The notes: generated by a model not told the origin, from the letters alone. DNA of 64,000 nt from Hyphococcus sp. (GCA_028284345.1 JANQRY010000008.1:558001-622000); one strand, 5' to 3'. Counted from the stretch's first letter, positions 27,724 through 38,658 are shown. Translations and numbers: made by a program.

Positions 27724-28332
27724 TCAGTTGGCGAGCCGCGGACCCTTTTCCAGAATCGTTTCGTAGGCTTTGCGGATGTCATCGGCCATCGCGTCGAGCG
27801 GTTGGTCCGACGAAATGACGTAATCGGCGCGTTTTCGTTTTTCCGCGTCCGGTGTTTGTTGCGCAAGGATGGCGGCAAGCTTTTCTTCTGTCATGCCGGG
27901 GCGCCGCAAAACCCGGTCGCGCTGCACGTCCGCCGGCGCGCTGACCACAACGACCGCATCGAAGAACGCCTCGGAATTATTTTCAAAGAGCAGCGGAATA
28001 TCGAGCACGACAGCCGGGGCGTTGGCCGCCGCGGCCTCGGCCATGAACGCCGCCTGATCCTGTCCGACGAGGGGGTGGACGATGGCTTCAAGGGTTTTCA
28101 ATTTTTCCGCGTCGCCGAGGACAATTTTCGCCAGCGCCGCCCGATTGACGGCGCCCTTGGCAATGACGCCGGGAAACGCCGCCTCAATCGGCGCGACCGC
28201 CGCCCCGCCCGCCGCATACATCCGGTGGACGGCGTCGTCGGCGTCCCAGACAGCGGCGCCCAAGTCGGCGAACATCTTCAGCGCCGTCGACTTTCCCATG
28301 CCGATGGAGCCGGTGAGGCCGATGCGGATCAT
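27724..28332 (-). CDS. coaE: Dephospho-CoA kinase
   Basis: Last step of coenzyme A synthesis, 202 residues. The P-loop is at the very N-terminus: [18 protein letters not shown], followed by the substrate loop [22 protein letters not shown] is another CoaE hallmark. It overlaps the upstream maf-aroE gene by four bases, so the two are translationally coupled. The cluster ppsR-maf-aroE-coaE beside the origin is conserved in Alphaproteobacteria. Confidence 0.95.
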   Translation of the reverse strand: MIRIGLTGSIGMGKSTALKMFADLGAAVWDADDAVHRMYAAGGAAVAPIEAAFPGVIAKGAVNRAALAKIVLGDAEKLKTLEAIVHPLVGQDQAAFMAEAAAANAPAVVLDIPLLFENNSEAFFDAVVVVSAPADVQRDRVLRRPGMTEEKLAAILAQQTPDAEKRKRADYVISSDQPLDAMADDIRKAYETILEKGPRLAN

Positions 28333-29801
28333 GACGCGCTCCGGCGGTTGAGTTCGGCGATCAGGAGGTCGCGCAGATCGTCGTCAACGCGCGGGAAGAC
28401 CGGGTAGGGCCGGCCGCCGAACCAGGCAGAAAACCCGGGCGCGGCCTGATGCATCAGCATTTCAAGGCCGTTGACGGTTTTGTTCCCGCGCTTGCGCGCC
28501 GCTTTCAAGAGCTGCGTCTCAAGCGGCGCATAGACGATATCGAAAACTGTCGCCCCCGCCGGCAGCGCGGAAAGATCGATCTCCAGGGGCGGCTGGCCGG
28601 TCATGCCGAGCGACGTTGTGTTGATGAGAAGATCGCATCCGGCAAGGGCCGGACCCCGCGCCGCCCAGTCGACGCATTTAAGGGCAAATTCATTGCTGAG
28701 TGTGTCCGCTTTCTCACGCGTTCGGTTCGCAATCTGAACGCGCGCGCATCCCATCTCGCGCAGCGCCGCAACGACGCCCCGCGCGGCGCCGCCGGCGCCC
28801 AGCATCATGGCGCTCTCGACTTTATCGTCGCCGCCCAGCGTCGCCATCAAGGCTTCGGCGAACCCGGTTGCGTCGGAGTTGTCCGCGTAAGCGCGCCCGC
28901 CGGCAAAGGTCAGCATGTTCGCCGCGCCGATCGTTTTCGCCGCGTCGCTCGCCTCATCCGCATATCGCAGGGCGTTTTCCTTATGGGGAATGGTGACGTT
29001 GACCCCGGCGAAGCCCTGCGCGCGAAGCGCTTCCATCGCCTCAACGAAAGGCCCATAGCCCGGCGCGACGTCGACGGCGCGGTATTCCCCTGCGATCAAG
29101 GCGCGCCGCGCCCATTCATTGTGAATGAGGGGCGACAGGGAATGAGAAATCGGCGAGCCGACGACGCCGGCCAGAACCGGCGCCGGATTTTTCCAGCCTT
29201 CGCCGAAGGCGCCCCGGCGGCTGAGTTCCGCCAGCAGCGGACAGACAGCGAGCCCCTGCACCGCGAACCAGTCGCCGCTGATACGCTCGAACAAACCCAC
29301 CCCCGGCGCCGTTTCCACCTGATAGGCGCCGACGCTCGACAGCACCCCGTTTCCTACTTCTTTGAGGTAAGCGTTGATGTCGTCGCTAGTCATACCGCGC
29401 ATAGTCAGGCGCGGACGGGAAAGATTGCGCCAGATAATTTCGCCGTCTTCGGCCAGCGCCGTCGCATTGATCAGGCTATGGGTCTCGCCCTGCATCTCCA
29501 GAAGCCGCGCGCCCGCTTCATCCATATTCGCGGGCTTGTCGAAAGCCCGCCCCCGGAATTCAAGGATCTGGTCTGAGCCGATGACAAGGCCCGGCCGGTT
29601 TTTCGCGACGGCCATACATTTCGCCTCAGCGAGGCGCATGGCCGTCTCTTCAAGGCCGAGCCCCCCCTGCGCCGCCTCGGTCTTGATTACGGACTCATCG
29701 AGGCCCGGTTTGACGACATCGAACGCAACCCCGTGATCTTTCAGAATCGCGGCGCGGATGGCGCTTCCCGAGGCCAGGGTAACGGACCGCACGACCGTCA
29801 C
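28329..29801 (-). CDS. Maf nucleotide pyrophosphatase fused to shikimate dehydrogenase AroE
   Basis: A 490-residue fusion. Residues 1-200 are Maf: [37 protein letters not shown], and [20 protein letters not shown], which fit Maf-type house-cleaning NTP pyrophosphatases. Residues 207-490 are Aro[20 protein letters not shown], the catalytic lysine at 274 in [13 protein letters not shown], the catalytic aspartate at 310 in [12 protein letters not shown], and the NADP loop GAGGAAR at 336. The join has no ATG, GTG or TTG start for AroE and no gap in either domain. In related genomes maf and aroE are usually separate adjacent genes. The GTG start at 29801 overlaps the ppsR stop. Confidence 0.93.
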   Translation of the reverse strand: MTVVRSVTLASGSAIRAAILKDHGVAFDVVKPGLDESVIKTEAAQGGLGLEETAMRLAEAKCMAVAKNRPGLVIGSDQILEFRGRAFDKPANMDEAGARLLEMQGETHSLINATALAEDGEIIWRNLSRPRLTMRGMTSDDINAYLKEVGNGVLSSVGAYQVETAPGVGLFERISGDWFAVQGLAVCPLLAELSRRGAFGEGWKNPAPVLAGVVGSPISHSLSPLIHNEWARRALIAGEYRAVDVAPGYGPFVEAMEALRAQGFAGVNVTIPHKENALRYADEASDAAKTIGAANMLTFAGGRAYADNSDATGFAEALMATLGGDDKVESAMMLGAGGAARGVVAALREMGCARVQIANRTREKADTLSNEFALKCVDWAARGPALAGCDLLINTTSLGMTGQPPLEIDLSALPAGATVFDIVYAPLETQLLKAARKRGNKTVNGLEMLMHQAAPGFSAWFGGRPYPVFPRVDDDLRDLLIAELNRRSAS

Positions 29802-30673
29802 CGGTTTTGCCGCTCGGAGAGTTTGGTGAGGATCGCAGCGGCCGTTTCCTCCACAGACTTTCGCGTCACGTCGATGATCGGCCAGCCATGTTTGGCGTAG
29901 AGCCGTTTCGCGCGCAGCACCTCAGCGCGGATCTGATCGAGATCGGAATATTCGTCCGCCGCGCCCTCTGCATTGATTCCCCCGAGACGACTTTTGCGGA
30001 TCTGCGCCAGCCGCTCGGGGCTGGCGATCAACCCGACCACTAGCGGTTTGCGCAGTTCGAAGAGTTCCGGCGGCGGATCGGCGGTGGGGACCAACGGCAC
30101 GTTCGCCGCTTTGACGCCCCGGTTCGCCAGATACATGCAGGTGGGCGTTTTCGATGTGCGGCTGACACCCACAAGAACTACGTCCGCCGAAGCGAGATCC
30201 CAGTTCATCTGCCCGTCATCGTGAGAGAGCGTGTAATCAAGCGCGGCGATGCGCGTGAAATAGCGCTCGTCAAGTTCATGCTGGGCGCCCGCCTTCTTAG
30301 TCTGTTCAAGACCGAGATAGTCGGTGAAAGCGTTCAGCATAGGGTCGAGCACGGAAACGGCGGGCGTCTGCATCTCACTGCAGCGGATTTCGAGGAGGCG
30401 GCGGAGATTGGGATTAATCACCGTGTAAAGCACGATACCGGGGGCCGCTTCGATGGCGGCGAGGGTGCGCTCCATTTGCCGGGGCGAGCGCACCAGCGCG
30501 TAAATATGCTCAAGCGGCTTGGCGTGAGCAAATTGCGAGGCCGTTGCCTTCAGCATGGCGTTGAGGGTCTCGCCGGTGGAATCCGAGACGAGATGCACAT
30601 GGAAATAGGTGGCGAGCGGCGCAGGGCCCGCGCTGTCCTTTTCCTTCGGTATTTCCGCATCATCGGCAGACAT
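29798..30673 (-). CDS. ppsR: PPDK/PEP synthase regulatory protein (DUF299, RP001-type)
   Basis: Bifunctional kinase/pyrophosphorylase family that switches pyruvate phosphate dikinase or PEP synthetase, about 291 residues. HVHLVSDSTGETLNAMLKA is the N-terminal hallmark, and the nucleotide loop is VLVGVSRTSKTPTCMYLANR. The ATG at 30673 sits directly before the conserved region; an open frame to 30814 is unsupported. This gene is the Caulobacter/Rickettsia RP001 neighbour of the replication origin. Confidence 0.95.
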   Translation of the reverse strand: MSADDAEIPKEKDSAGPAPLATYFHVHLVSDSTGETLNAMLKATASQFAHAKPLEHIYALVRSPRQMERTLAAIEAAPGIVLYTVINPNLRRLLEIRCSEMQTPAVSVLDPMLNAFTDYLGLEQTKKAGAQHELDERYFTRIAALDYTLSHDDGQMNWDLASADVVLVGVSRTSKTPTCMYLANRGVKAANVPLVPTADPPPELFELRKPLVVGLIASPERLAQIRKSRLGGINAEGAADEYSDLDQIRAEVLRAKRLYAKHGWPIIDVTRKSVEETAAAILTKLSERQNR

Positions 30674-30999
30674 AGCTGTGGAGTTATAAGGGAAAGTCGC
30701 CCGGTTTCGCGACAGGGAATTTTTGAGGCCGGAAAACAGCCCGGTCATACCAGTCCGGCGCCCAGGGGCGTAGGAAAAGGGAAACCGGTGATGATGCCTG
30801 CGGCCTTTTTTCAAACGCCGCTGGAAATGTTTCTTTTCCGCACCGGACTGTGCGAAGTTTTCGCTGCACGCAGAAGGGTCTAACCAAGCATCACCACAAC
30901 GCGACCGGCGAATGCCCCCCGTGGATCATTCCGGGCGCCACGAGGGCACCAACGCCTGAAAAAAGATCGGCGATTATCTTTCCCCCGCATACCGGCCCT

Positions 31000-31028
31000 A
31001 CTCTTAATATTCATTCTTTTTTAAGAGT
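31000..31028. repeat. AT-rich dyad in the predicted origin
   Basis: ACTCTTAA (31000-31007) and TTAAGAGT (31021-31028) form an inverted repeat with a 13-base, nearly all A/T spacer. In a GC-rich genome this is a strong local contrast. It could be an operator for hemE, a binding site for an origin protein, or part of the DNA-unwinding element. Confidence 0.6.
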
Positions 31029-31030
31029 CT

Positions 31031-31046
31031 TTAAGAAAGGATTAAC
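31031..31046 (+). promoter_or_regulatory. CtrA-type box in predicted oriC
   Basis: TTAAGAAAGGATTAAC is an exact TTAA-N7-TTAAC match. It overlaps the AT-rich stretch and lies 18 bp before the hemE ATG. Caulobacter CtrA represses replication by binding several such sites in its origin. A TTAA at 31021-31024 spaced six bases away extends the cluster. Confidence 0.65.
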
Positions 31047-31063
31047 AGGCAGGTCTTTCGCAC

Positions 31064-32101
31064 ATGACGACGACATCGAAGTTCTTGAGAACGCTGAAAG
31101 GCGAGGTTGAGGCCATACCGCCCATCTGGTTCATGCGGCAGGCAGGTCGGTATCTTCCTGAGTATCGTGCGCTGCGTGCTAAAGCAGGGTCCTTTCTCGA
31201 CCTTTGCTACAATCCAGAGATGGCGTCTGAGGTAACGCTGCAGCCGGTACGTCGTTACGATCTCGATGCGGCGATTTTATTTGCCGACATTCTCCTCATT
31301 CCTGACGCCATGGGACAGCAACTGTCCTTTGCCGAGGGCGAAGGGCCGATCCTTGATCCGGTGATAACTGCTGACAATCTTGACAGGTTTCGGGGGCAAG
31401 ACATTCATGCAACCTTGTCTCCCGTTTACGAAACGGTGAAACAGACACGCGCCGCGTTGCCTGAGGACAAAGCGCTCATTGGCTTTGCCGGCGCTCCGTG
31501 GACGGTGGCGACATACATGCTGAACGGCCGTTCAAGCCGCGACCCCGCCGCGCTACGAAAGCTCTATTATCAGGACCGGTCTTTCCTGACGGCGCTGATC
31601 GATCTTCTGGCGGATCACACGATTGATTATCTCTGTCGCCAGATTGAAGCCGGTGCCGATGCAGTCCAGCTCTTCGATACATGGGCGGGGGGTCTGCCCT
31701 GGCCGGTGCTCGATCTCGTATCGGTAAGGCCGCTCCAGAAAATCGCCGGCGGCGTCAAAAAGGCCTATCCCGAAACGCCAGTGATCCTGTTTCCCAAAGG
31801 CGTCGGGGAAATGGCGACGGAATATGCGCAGCTCCCCGAATGCGACGGGCTAGGCATCGATTACGCCATGGACCCAGCCTGGGCGCGGGCGAACCTCTCC
31901 GGCCATACCGTCATTCAGGGCGCCCTCGATCCGCTCAGCGTCATCACCGGCGGCAAGGATATGCTTCGAAACGCCAGCGCCTATCTCAAGCTCTTTCATG
32001 ACGTTCCCTATGTTTTCAATCTCGGACACGGGTTTCTACCGGAGACGCCGCCGGATCATGTTGGAGCGCTGGTTGATTTTGTACGCGGAGGGAAATGGTG
32101 A
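31064..32101 (+). CDS. hemE: Uroporphyrinogen decarboxylase
   Basis: Haem pathway enzyme of 345 residues that removes four carboxyl groups from uroporphyrinogen III. The signature PPIWFMRQAGRYLPEYRALR is at the N-terminus, and GFAGAPWTVATYML is the second conserved block. It is the first gene to the right of the predicted origin and overlaps hemJ by seven bases, which suggests translational coupling. Confidence 0.97.
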   Translation: MTTTSKFLRTLKGEVEAIPPIWFMRQAGRYLPEYRALRAKAGSFLDLCYNPEMASEVTLQPVRRYDLDAAILFADILLIPDAMGQQLSFAEGEGPILDPVITADNLDRFRGQDIHATLSPVYETVKQTRAALPEDKALIGFAGAPWTVATYMLNGRSSRDPAALRKLYYQDRSFLTALIDLLADHTIDYLCRQIEAGADAVQLFDTWAGGLPWPVLDLVSVRPLQKIAGGVKKAYPETPVILFPKGVGEMATEYAQLPECDGLGIDYAMDPAWARANLSGHTVIQGALDPLSVITGGKDMLRNASAYLKLFHDVPYVFNLGHGFLPETPPDHVGALVDFVRGGKW

Positions 32102-32544
32102 GCGCGTTCCTGCTCGATATCTATCTGTGGCTTAAAGCCCTGCATCTCGTCGCTATCGTCGCCTGGATGGCGGGGATGATGTATCTGCCGCGGCTTTTTA
32201 TTTACCACCACGGCGCGGAGAAAGGGGGCGAGGCGGAGCGCAATTTCGTGGTCATGGAGCGCCGGCTCCTCAGGGGCATTATGAACCCCTCGATTGGGGC
32301 GGTATGGCTTTTGGGGATCGCTATGCTGATCGCCAACCCGGCGACCCTGTCGGACGGCTGGTTCCACGCCAAGCTTGCCTTCGTCATCGCCATTTCCGGC
32401 ATTCACGGGTTTTACGCCGCCGCCCGGCGAAAATTCGAGGCGGGTGAGCGTCCACGCACGGCGAAATTCTGGCGCATTATCAATGAGATGCCGTTTATCG
32501 CCCTGATTGCGATCGTCATCATGGTGATCGTGAAGCCGTTTTGA
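32095..32544 (+). CDS. hemJ: Protoporphyrinogen oxidase HemJ
   Basis: Inner-membrane haem enzyme of 149 residues with four predicted helices. The conserved stretch is LKALHLVAIVAWMAGMMYLP, with a histidine typical of HemJ, followed by RLFIYH. It oxidises protoporphyrinogen IX and is the common form in Alphaproteobacteria. It overlaps hemE by seven bases. Confidence 0.93.
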   Translation: MVSAFLLDIYLWLKALHLVAIVAWMAGMMYLPRLFIYHHGAEKGGEAERNFVVMERRLLRGIMNPSIGAVWLLGIAMLIANPATLSDGWFHAKLAFVIAISGIHGFYAAARRKFEAGERPRTAKFWRIINEMPFIALIAIVIMVIVKPF

Positions 32545-32695
32545 GCTGCCCATTGACGGGCCCGCCTGATTGCCTATATCTCCCCTCGAAACCTTCCTTT
32601 TGACGCAGCGCGAAAACGCGCGCGCCCTTTGTTTTCACTGAGACTTTCAAGACCCCGGCGCGGCCGGGCGTTCAATCATATTCGGGAACCCGCCC

Positions 32696-33973
<1,278 letters not shown>

Positions 33974-33981
33974 GGGTTGTG

Positions 33982-34002
33982 AGCGCGCAAGACCGCGCTT
34001 TC
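33982..34002 (+). terminator. Weak hairpin after rho
   Basis: AGCGCG / CGCGCT with a six-base loop, followed by only a short pyrimidine run (TTTCCC). It is a weak intrinsic terminator candidate. The rest of 33974-34245 (272 bp) shows no gene or clear promoter. Confidence 0.25.
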
Positions 34003-34245
34003 CCGTTACTCATTGTTAATTGACGCCGCCCGCTCGGCGCACGGCGCTTGCGTTGACGCATAATCTGTTGATGCAAGGCCGATATATGATGGCGCGAATG
34101 CATCGGTAAAATTTTACTGCGGCGATCTTGGCTAAAACTGGCGTCGGCGCGCGCACCCTTTCTTAACGCTCACTGGACATTCCTTGCGACGCGGAATTCA
34201 CCATTTGCGCGGTTGAATTCCGGTTCGTATTCGGGTGTTGCGTCC

Positions 34246-36504
34246 ATGACAGTTCTTTTTCTCCGTCAGCCGATTCTTTGCGCGCTCGCCGCAGCCATTG
34301 CATGGAACGCCGGCGCGCCGGCGGAAGCGGCGGAGAGCGAGCGGTTGTTCAAGGTCGCCGACGTTAAAAACCAGCCCGTCCGCCGGCATTTCAAACAATC
34401 GCACCGTATAGAGATGAACGGGGCTGCGCTTGACCGTCCGCGGCTCTCGCTCAGTCTTTTTGGCAAGGACGTGACGGCCGTTCGCGACCGCATTGAGCGC
34501 CGCGCGGATGGAACGGTCTCCTGGATTGGCCATGTCGCCGGCGCTACGGGCGACCGGGTGGTGCTGACGGCGCGCCGCGGCGCCTTTGCCGGGCGCATTG
34601 AATATGACGGCCGCACCTTCGAAATTTCCCGCGCGCAAGACGGCGCGCTGATGATCAATGAGCTTGATCCCGGCGCGTTTCCGGAAGAGGAACCGTTCCA
34701 CATGCCGCACGCGCCCGGCGGCGGGCTGGTGATAAACGGCGCGGCAAAGACAGCGGCGGCTGCAGTTTCGGGCGCCCCTGTCCAACAGGATCTTCTTGTT
34801 GCGTATACGGATGATGCGTGTCGCGCCGCCGGCGGCAATGGCTCGAGCAGTTGCGACCAGATCGAGGCGAGCATCGTCAACGCCGTTGCGGATATGAACG
34901 CGGCCTATGCCGCAAGCGGCGTCAACATCACCATGAACCTCGTCGGCATGGTGCAGACTGATTATGACGAGGACGGAAAATCAGCCTCGGACATGCTCAA
35001 TGAACTGCGCCGGACGAGCGACGGCGAGATTGACGATCTCCATACCGACCGGGACAATTACGGCGCGGACCTGCTCGCCCTCATCACCGGCTCCGGCGGC
35101 GGTTATTGCGGCATCGCCTATGTGGGCGCGTCCGCGTCCTACGCCATGTCGGTGACGGCCGAGTTCTGCCTGTCGAACCGGACGCTTGCGCACGAAATCG
35201 GACACAATCAGGGATCCAGCCATGCGCGCTCTCAGGATGGCGGCGGAACCAGCGGCGCCTATCATTATGGGTACCGCCGTTGCAATGACGGCTCCGTCGA
35301 CGATGTCGGCGCGCCCTATTTCTCGACCATCATGGCCTATAGTTGCAGCGGTGCGACCCGCATCGGAAATTTTTCCAACCCGGATGTGAACCATTCTGGA
35401 ACGCCGACCGGCATCGACCCGGCTGACGATCCAGACAACGCCGCATGGGCGGCGCGGACATTGAACGAAAGCGCCGCCGCGATCGCCGCCTTCCGGAGCA
35501 GCGTTTCGCCGCCGGGTGCAACGGCGCCGGAAGCGCCGAGCAGCCTCATCGCGGTCGTCTCCAGCGTATCGGAAATCGCGTTGACGTGGTCCGATAATGC
35601 AGATGATGAAGACGAAATCGAGGTGGAGCGGGCAATCGGGAATAGCGCTTTTGGAACCATTGCAACGCTCGCCGAGAATACGACGTCATTCGATGATGAC
35701 GGGCTCGATCCCGCGACGACCTATCGCTACCGCGTGCGCGCAAGGAACGAGGCCGGCGCCTCCGGCTACTCGAATGTCGCCGAAGCGACTACGGAGTCGT
35801 CCCCGATCCTCACTGCGGATATGGCCCTTGAAGATATTGCCCAGACCCATGGCCGCGTCGACGGCGTCTACACCGACACCCACAATGACGACGGCCGCGT
35901 TCAGCGACTGACGGAAACCAGCAATGGCGGCCTCGCTCTCCGCCATCAATATAAGGGAGAGCACGTCTGGCGATTTGACGTTCTCGGCGGCGCGGACGTG
36001 GTCTTTTCGGCCAACGCCTATGTGTCGGGCCGGGAGGGATTTCATTTCGACTACCGGCGCGCCGGCGAGCGGGCGTGGAACCGGATGTTCACCGTCGACT
36101 CCACGGATCCGGAGAACGTTGAGCGCTTTACTTTTCCCAGCGATGTGTCCGGCCAGATCTACATTCGCGCCCGGGACGCCTATCTTGGAAAAAACGAAGC
36201 GGAGGACGCGTTGTCCGTCGATTATATGGCGGCGGCGACAGATCCGACCGCTGATAAACCGAGCGCGCGCAGTGTTTATCTGTCGAAAATCTATGAACGC
36301 GGACGAATATGGCGCACCCGCGGCGCTGGCGCCGGGCGCAACGGCGTGCTGGCGACGGCGCCGCTGCTCGACGATGGCGCGGTCGCCGCATATCCGACGT
36401 TGGACGGTTTTAACGGGTCCGTCATCGCTCTGCCGGAAAGCGAACCATATCAACGGGCCCTGCCGCCGCGTTATGTGAACTGGCGCCAGCGATTGCGCGA
36501 CTAG
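34246..36504 (+). CDS. Secreted zinc metalloprotease with Fn3 domain
   Basis: A 752-residue exported protein. The signal peptide ends near GAPAEAAES. The zinc-binding site is HEIGHNQGSSHA at about residue 316 (HExxHxxGxxH, as in metzincins), followed by a Met-turn-like STIMAYSCSG. After the catalytic domain come a fibronectin type III domain (about 425-520, TYRYRVRARNEAGASGYSNV) and a C-terminal beta-rich region with no recognised name. Cysteines in the catalytic part suggest disulphides. The ATG at 34246 is preferred over a TTG at 34213. Targets are unknown. Confidence 0.88.
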   Translation: MTVLFLRQPILCALAAAIAWNAGAPAEAAESERLFKVADVKNQPVRRHFKQSHRIEMNGAALDRPRLSLSLFGKDVTAVRDRIERRADGTVSWIGHVAGATGDRVVLTARRGAFAGRIEYDGRTFEISRAQDGALMINELDPGAFPEEEPFHMPHAPGGGLVINGAAKTAAAAVSGAPVQQDLLVAYTDDACRAAGGNGSSSCDQIEASIVNAVADMNAAYAASGVNITMNLVGMVQTDYDEDGKSASDMLNELRRTSDGEIDDLHTDRDNYGADLLALITGSGGGYCGIAYVGASASYAMSVTAEFCLSNRTLAHEIGHNQGSSHARSQDGGGTSGAYHYGYRRCNDGSVDDVGAPYFSTIMAYSCSGATRIGNFSNPDVNHSGTPTGIDPADDPDNAAWAARTLNESAAAIAAFRSSVSPPGATAPEAPSSLIAVVSSVSEIALTWSDNADDEDEIEVERAIGNSAFGTIATLAENTTSFDDDGLDPATTYRYRVRARNEAGASGYSNVAEATTESSPILTADMALEDIAQTHGRVDGVYTDTHNDDGRVQRLTETSNGGLALRHQYKGEHVWRFDVLGGADVVFSANAYVSGREGFHFDYRRAGERAWNRMFTVDSTDPENVERFTFPSDVSGQIYIRARDAYLGKNEAEDALSVDYMAAATDPTADKPSARSVYLSKIYERGRIWRTRGAGAGRNGVLATAPLLDDGAVAAYPTLDGFNGSVIALPESEPYQRALPPRYVNWRQRLRD

Positions 36505-36611
36505 GGCCGGGTTCGTAGCCTAACCGCTCATTGCGCCTGCCCGCGCGCGAATGTGAGCGCTTCTTCAGGCGAAGGGAAAAAACGGGATAGCGCTCGCGCG
36601 CCCGTCAGGGC

Positions 36612-38081
36612 ATGGTCGCGGCGTTCTTAACTGCTGAAAGCTCTGCGAACCCCGTGTCCGATTCCGCCGCGCCGGCAAAAAAGCCTGGAAAGTTTCTGCA
36701 AGGCGATCTGATGCGCCACATCGTCGTGATGTCGCTGACGTCGAGCGCCGGGCTGATCTCCATTTTCCTCGTCGATTTCGCCGATCTCTATTTCATTTCG
36801 CTGCTTGGCAAAAAGGAGCTCGCCGCCGCCGTCGGGTTCGCCGGCACGCTCCTGTTCTTCAACATGTCGATGACCATCGGCCTGATGATCGCCATGTCGG
36901 CCCTCGCCGCCCAGCGCATCGGCGCGGGCGAGCCTGACGAGGCGCGACGCATCGCCACCAGCGTCATGGCGGCGGCCTTCGTCCTCGGCCTCGTCCTTGC
37001 GGCGCTGTTCTGGATCTTTGCGCCGCAAATGCTGGACCTCATCGGCGCGGTCGGGGAAACGAAGGATCTGGCGTCGCGCTATATGCGCATCGTCGTGCCG
37101 TCCCTGCCGATTGCAGCCCTAGCGATGGTTGGCTCAGGTCTGTTGCGGGCTCATGGCGATGCGCGCCGGGCCATGAATGCGACGCTCGCCGCTGGCGCCG
37201 TCAATGCGGTGCTGGACCCGATCCTCATTTTCGCCGTCGGGCTCGGCCTTGACGGCGCGGCGCTCGCATCGGTCGCCGCGCGTGTCGCGATGGCGATAAC
37301 GGCCCTCATGCCGATCATCCGTCATTATGGCGGGTTTGCGCCCTTCGACCGGGCGCAGTTCATAGGCGACTTGAAGCCGATTTTTGCGATTGCGACGCCG
37401 GCGATCCTCACCAATATCGCGACGCCGATAGGGGCCATTATCGTCACCCGGGCGATCGCGCCCTATGGCGACGCCGCCGTCGCCGGCTTTGCCGTCATTC
37501 TGCGTCTGACGCCGCTCGCATTTTGCGTCCTCTTTTCCCTCTCCGGCGCGGTCGGACCCATCGTCGGGCAGAATTTCGGCGGCCGCGCCTATGACCGCGT
37601 GCGCGAGACGCTGCGAAAGTCGCTGATCTTTGCCGCTCTCTATACGGCTGTCGTCTGGGCGCTCCTGGTGGCGCTGAGCGGCGTCATTGCCCGCGCCTTC
37701 GGCCTTACCGGCGAGGGCGGAGAGCTTATTTTCTGGTTCGCGGTCATTGTCGCGCCGCTCTATGTCTTTAACGGCGCGCTCTATATTTCCAATGCGGCGT
37801 TCAACAACCTCAAAAGGCCGCTTTGGTCGACCTGGCTCAACTGGGGCAAGAACACCATCGGCACGGCGCCGTTCGTCTTTGCCGGCTCCGCCATCGCCGG
37901 CGCCCCCGGCGTCATTATCGCCCAGGCTGTGGGCGGGATCGCGTTTGCGGTGATCGGCGTCTGGCTCGGCTTTCGCCTGATCGAGGCTTATGAAACGGGC
38001 CGCGCGGACCCGGCGGCGGGCTCGGCGACGCCGCTCGCCCGGGCCCGGCCTTCGCCGCCGCTTTCCTCGCCCCGCGGATAG
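36612..38081 (+). CDS. MATE-family efflux transporter
   Basis: A 489-residue twelve-helix membrane protein with duplicated halves. The typical MATE start is MRHIVVMSLTSSAGLISIF, and the matching second-half helix reads RLTPLAFCVLFSLSGAVG. Proteins of this family export drugs or toxic metabolites in exchange for Na+ or H+. The cargo is not readable. A GTG about 45 bp downstream is an alternative start. Confidence 0.9.
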   Translation: MVAAFLTAESSANPVSDSAAPAKKPGKFLQGDLMRHIVVMSLTSSAGLISIFLVDFADLYFISLLGKKELAAAVGFAGTLLFFNMSMTIGLMIAMSALAAQRIGAGEPDEARRIATSVMAAAFVLGLVLAALFWIFAPQMLDLIGAVGETKDLASRYMRIVVPSLPIAALAMVGSGLLRAHGDARRAMNATLAAGAVNAVLDPILIFAVGLGLDGAALASVAARVAMAITALMPIIRHYGGFAPFDRAQFIGDLKPIFAIATPAILTNIATPIGAIIVTRAIAPYGDAAVAGFAVILRLTPLAFCVLFSLSGAVGPIVGQNFGGRAYDRVRETLRKSLIFAALYTAVVWALLVALSGVIARAFGLTGEGGELIFWFAVIVAPLYVFNGALYISNAAFNNLKRPLWSTWLNWGKNTIGTAPFVFAGSAIAGAPGVIIAQAVGGIAFAVIGVWLGFRLIEAYETGRADPAAGSATPLARARPSPPLSSPRG

Positions 38082-38271
38082 GCGCGCGCGCCCCGACCTT
38101 CGCCCGGCGGCGTCCGTCGCGCCAGCGTCTCGTCTCGCCGATTCCATATTGCTTGCGCGCCGGCCGGGCGATATCGACAATAACTATCTGTGTACAGACG
38201 CTTCCGAAGGTCTCTTTCGGTTGGGCGGGCGCTAACACCGTAAGGGGACGAAAAGAAAGGGAAGCACTGTC

Positions 38272-38658
38272 ATGTCGAAACCTCTACTGGCCGCCGTCGC
38301 CGCGGCTTTCGCCGTTATTACGCCCGCCGCGGCGGTTGAATACGCCGATATTCGCAATACCTATTCGTCGGAAGCCTTTGCCGACGCTGACGATCAATGG
38401 CGCCGCATAACCGCGAATCGCCATGATTCCTGTTCGCGCTACGGCAAGGAACGCAAAACGCGCGTCGGCCTTCTCGTCGACAGCTATCTCGCGATTGGCG
38501 ACGCGCTCGACGCGAATGACGAAGCCGCGACCATGAAGGCGACGAAGCGCCTGTCGCGGGCCATCAACCTCAATGGCCGTTTTGAGGATTGCTGGGATAC
38601 GATTTCCCGTCGCGCCGGTGTGACGAGAGAATTTCAATCCATGCTTGACGATATATAG
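38272..38658 (+). CDS. Small exported protein with paired cysteines
   Basis: A 128-residue protein. The signal peptide (SKPLLAAVAAAFAVITPAAA) predicts export. The mature part is mostly helical and has two cysteines, near residues 54 and 106, that could form a disulphide. A purine-rich ribosome site (AAAGGGAAG) precedes the ATG. The general shape recalls UrcA-type exported proteins, but I see no defining motif. The 190-bp gap before it holds no other gene. Confidence 0.75.
   Translation: MSKPLLAAVAAAFAVITPAAAVEYADIRNTYSSEAFADADDQWRRITANRHDSCSRYGKERKTRVGLLVDSYLAIGDALDANDEAATMKATKRLSRAINLNGRFEDCWDTISRRAGVTREFQSMLDDI

Larger units (their letters stand above)
30674..31063. other. Predicted chromosomal replication origin (oriC)
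   Basis: The 390-bp gene-free gap between ppsR (the RP001 homologue) and hemE is where the Caulobacter origin lies, and this gene pair marks the origin in several Alphaproteobacteria. The sequence has TGATCCACG on the minus strand at 30920-30928, one base from the Caulobacter DnaA G-box TGATCCACA. A weaker AACTCCACA lies at 30677-30685. There is an AT-rich stretch at 31000-31046 and a perfect CtrA-type site at 31031-31046. The flanking genes diverge from it. Not tested by skew or DnaA-box counting. Confidence 0.75.

Noticed and set aside
33982-34020. Strong rho terminator
   Set aside because: The hairpin is only six base pairs with a poor T-run, so it is listed only as a weak candidate.
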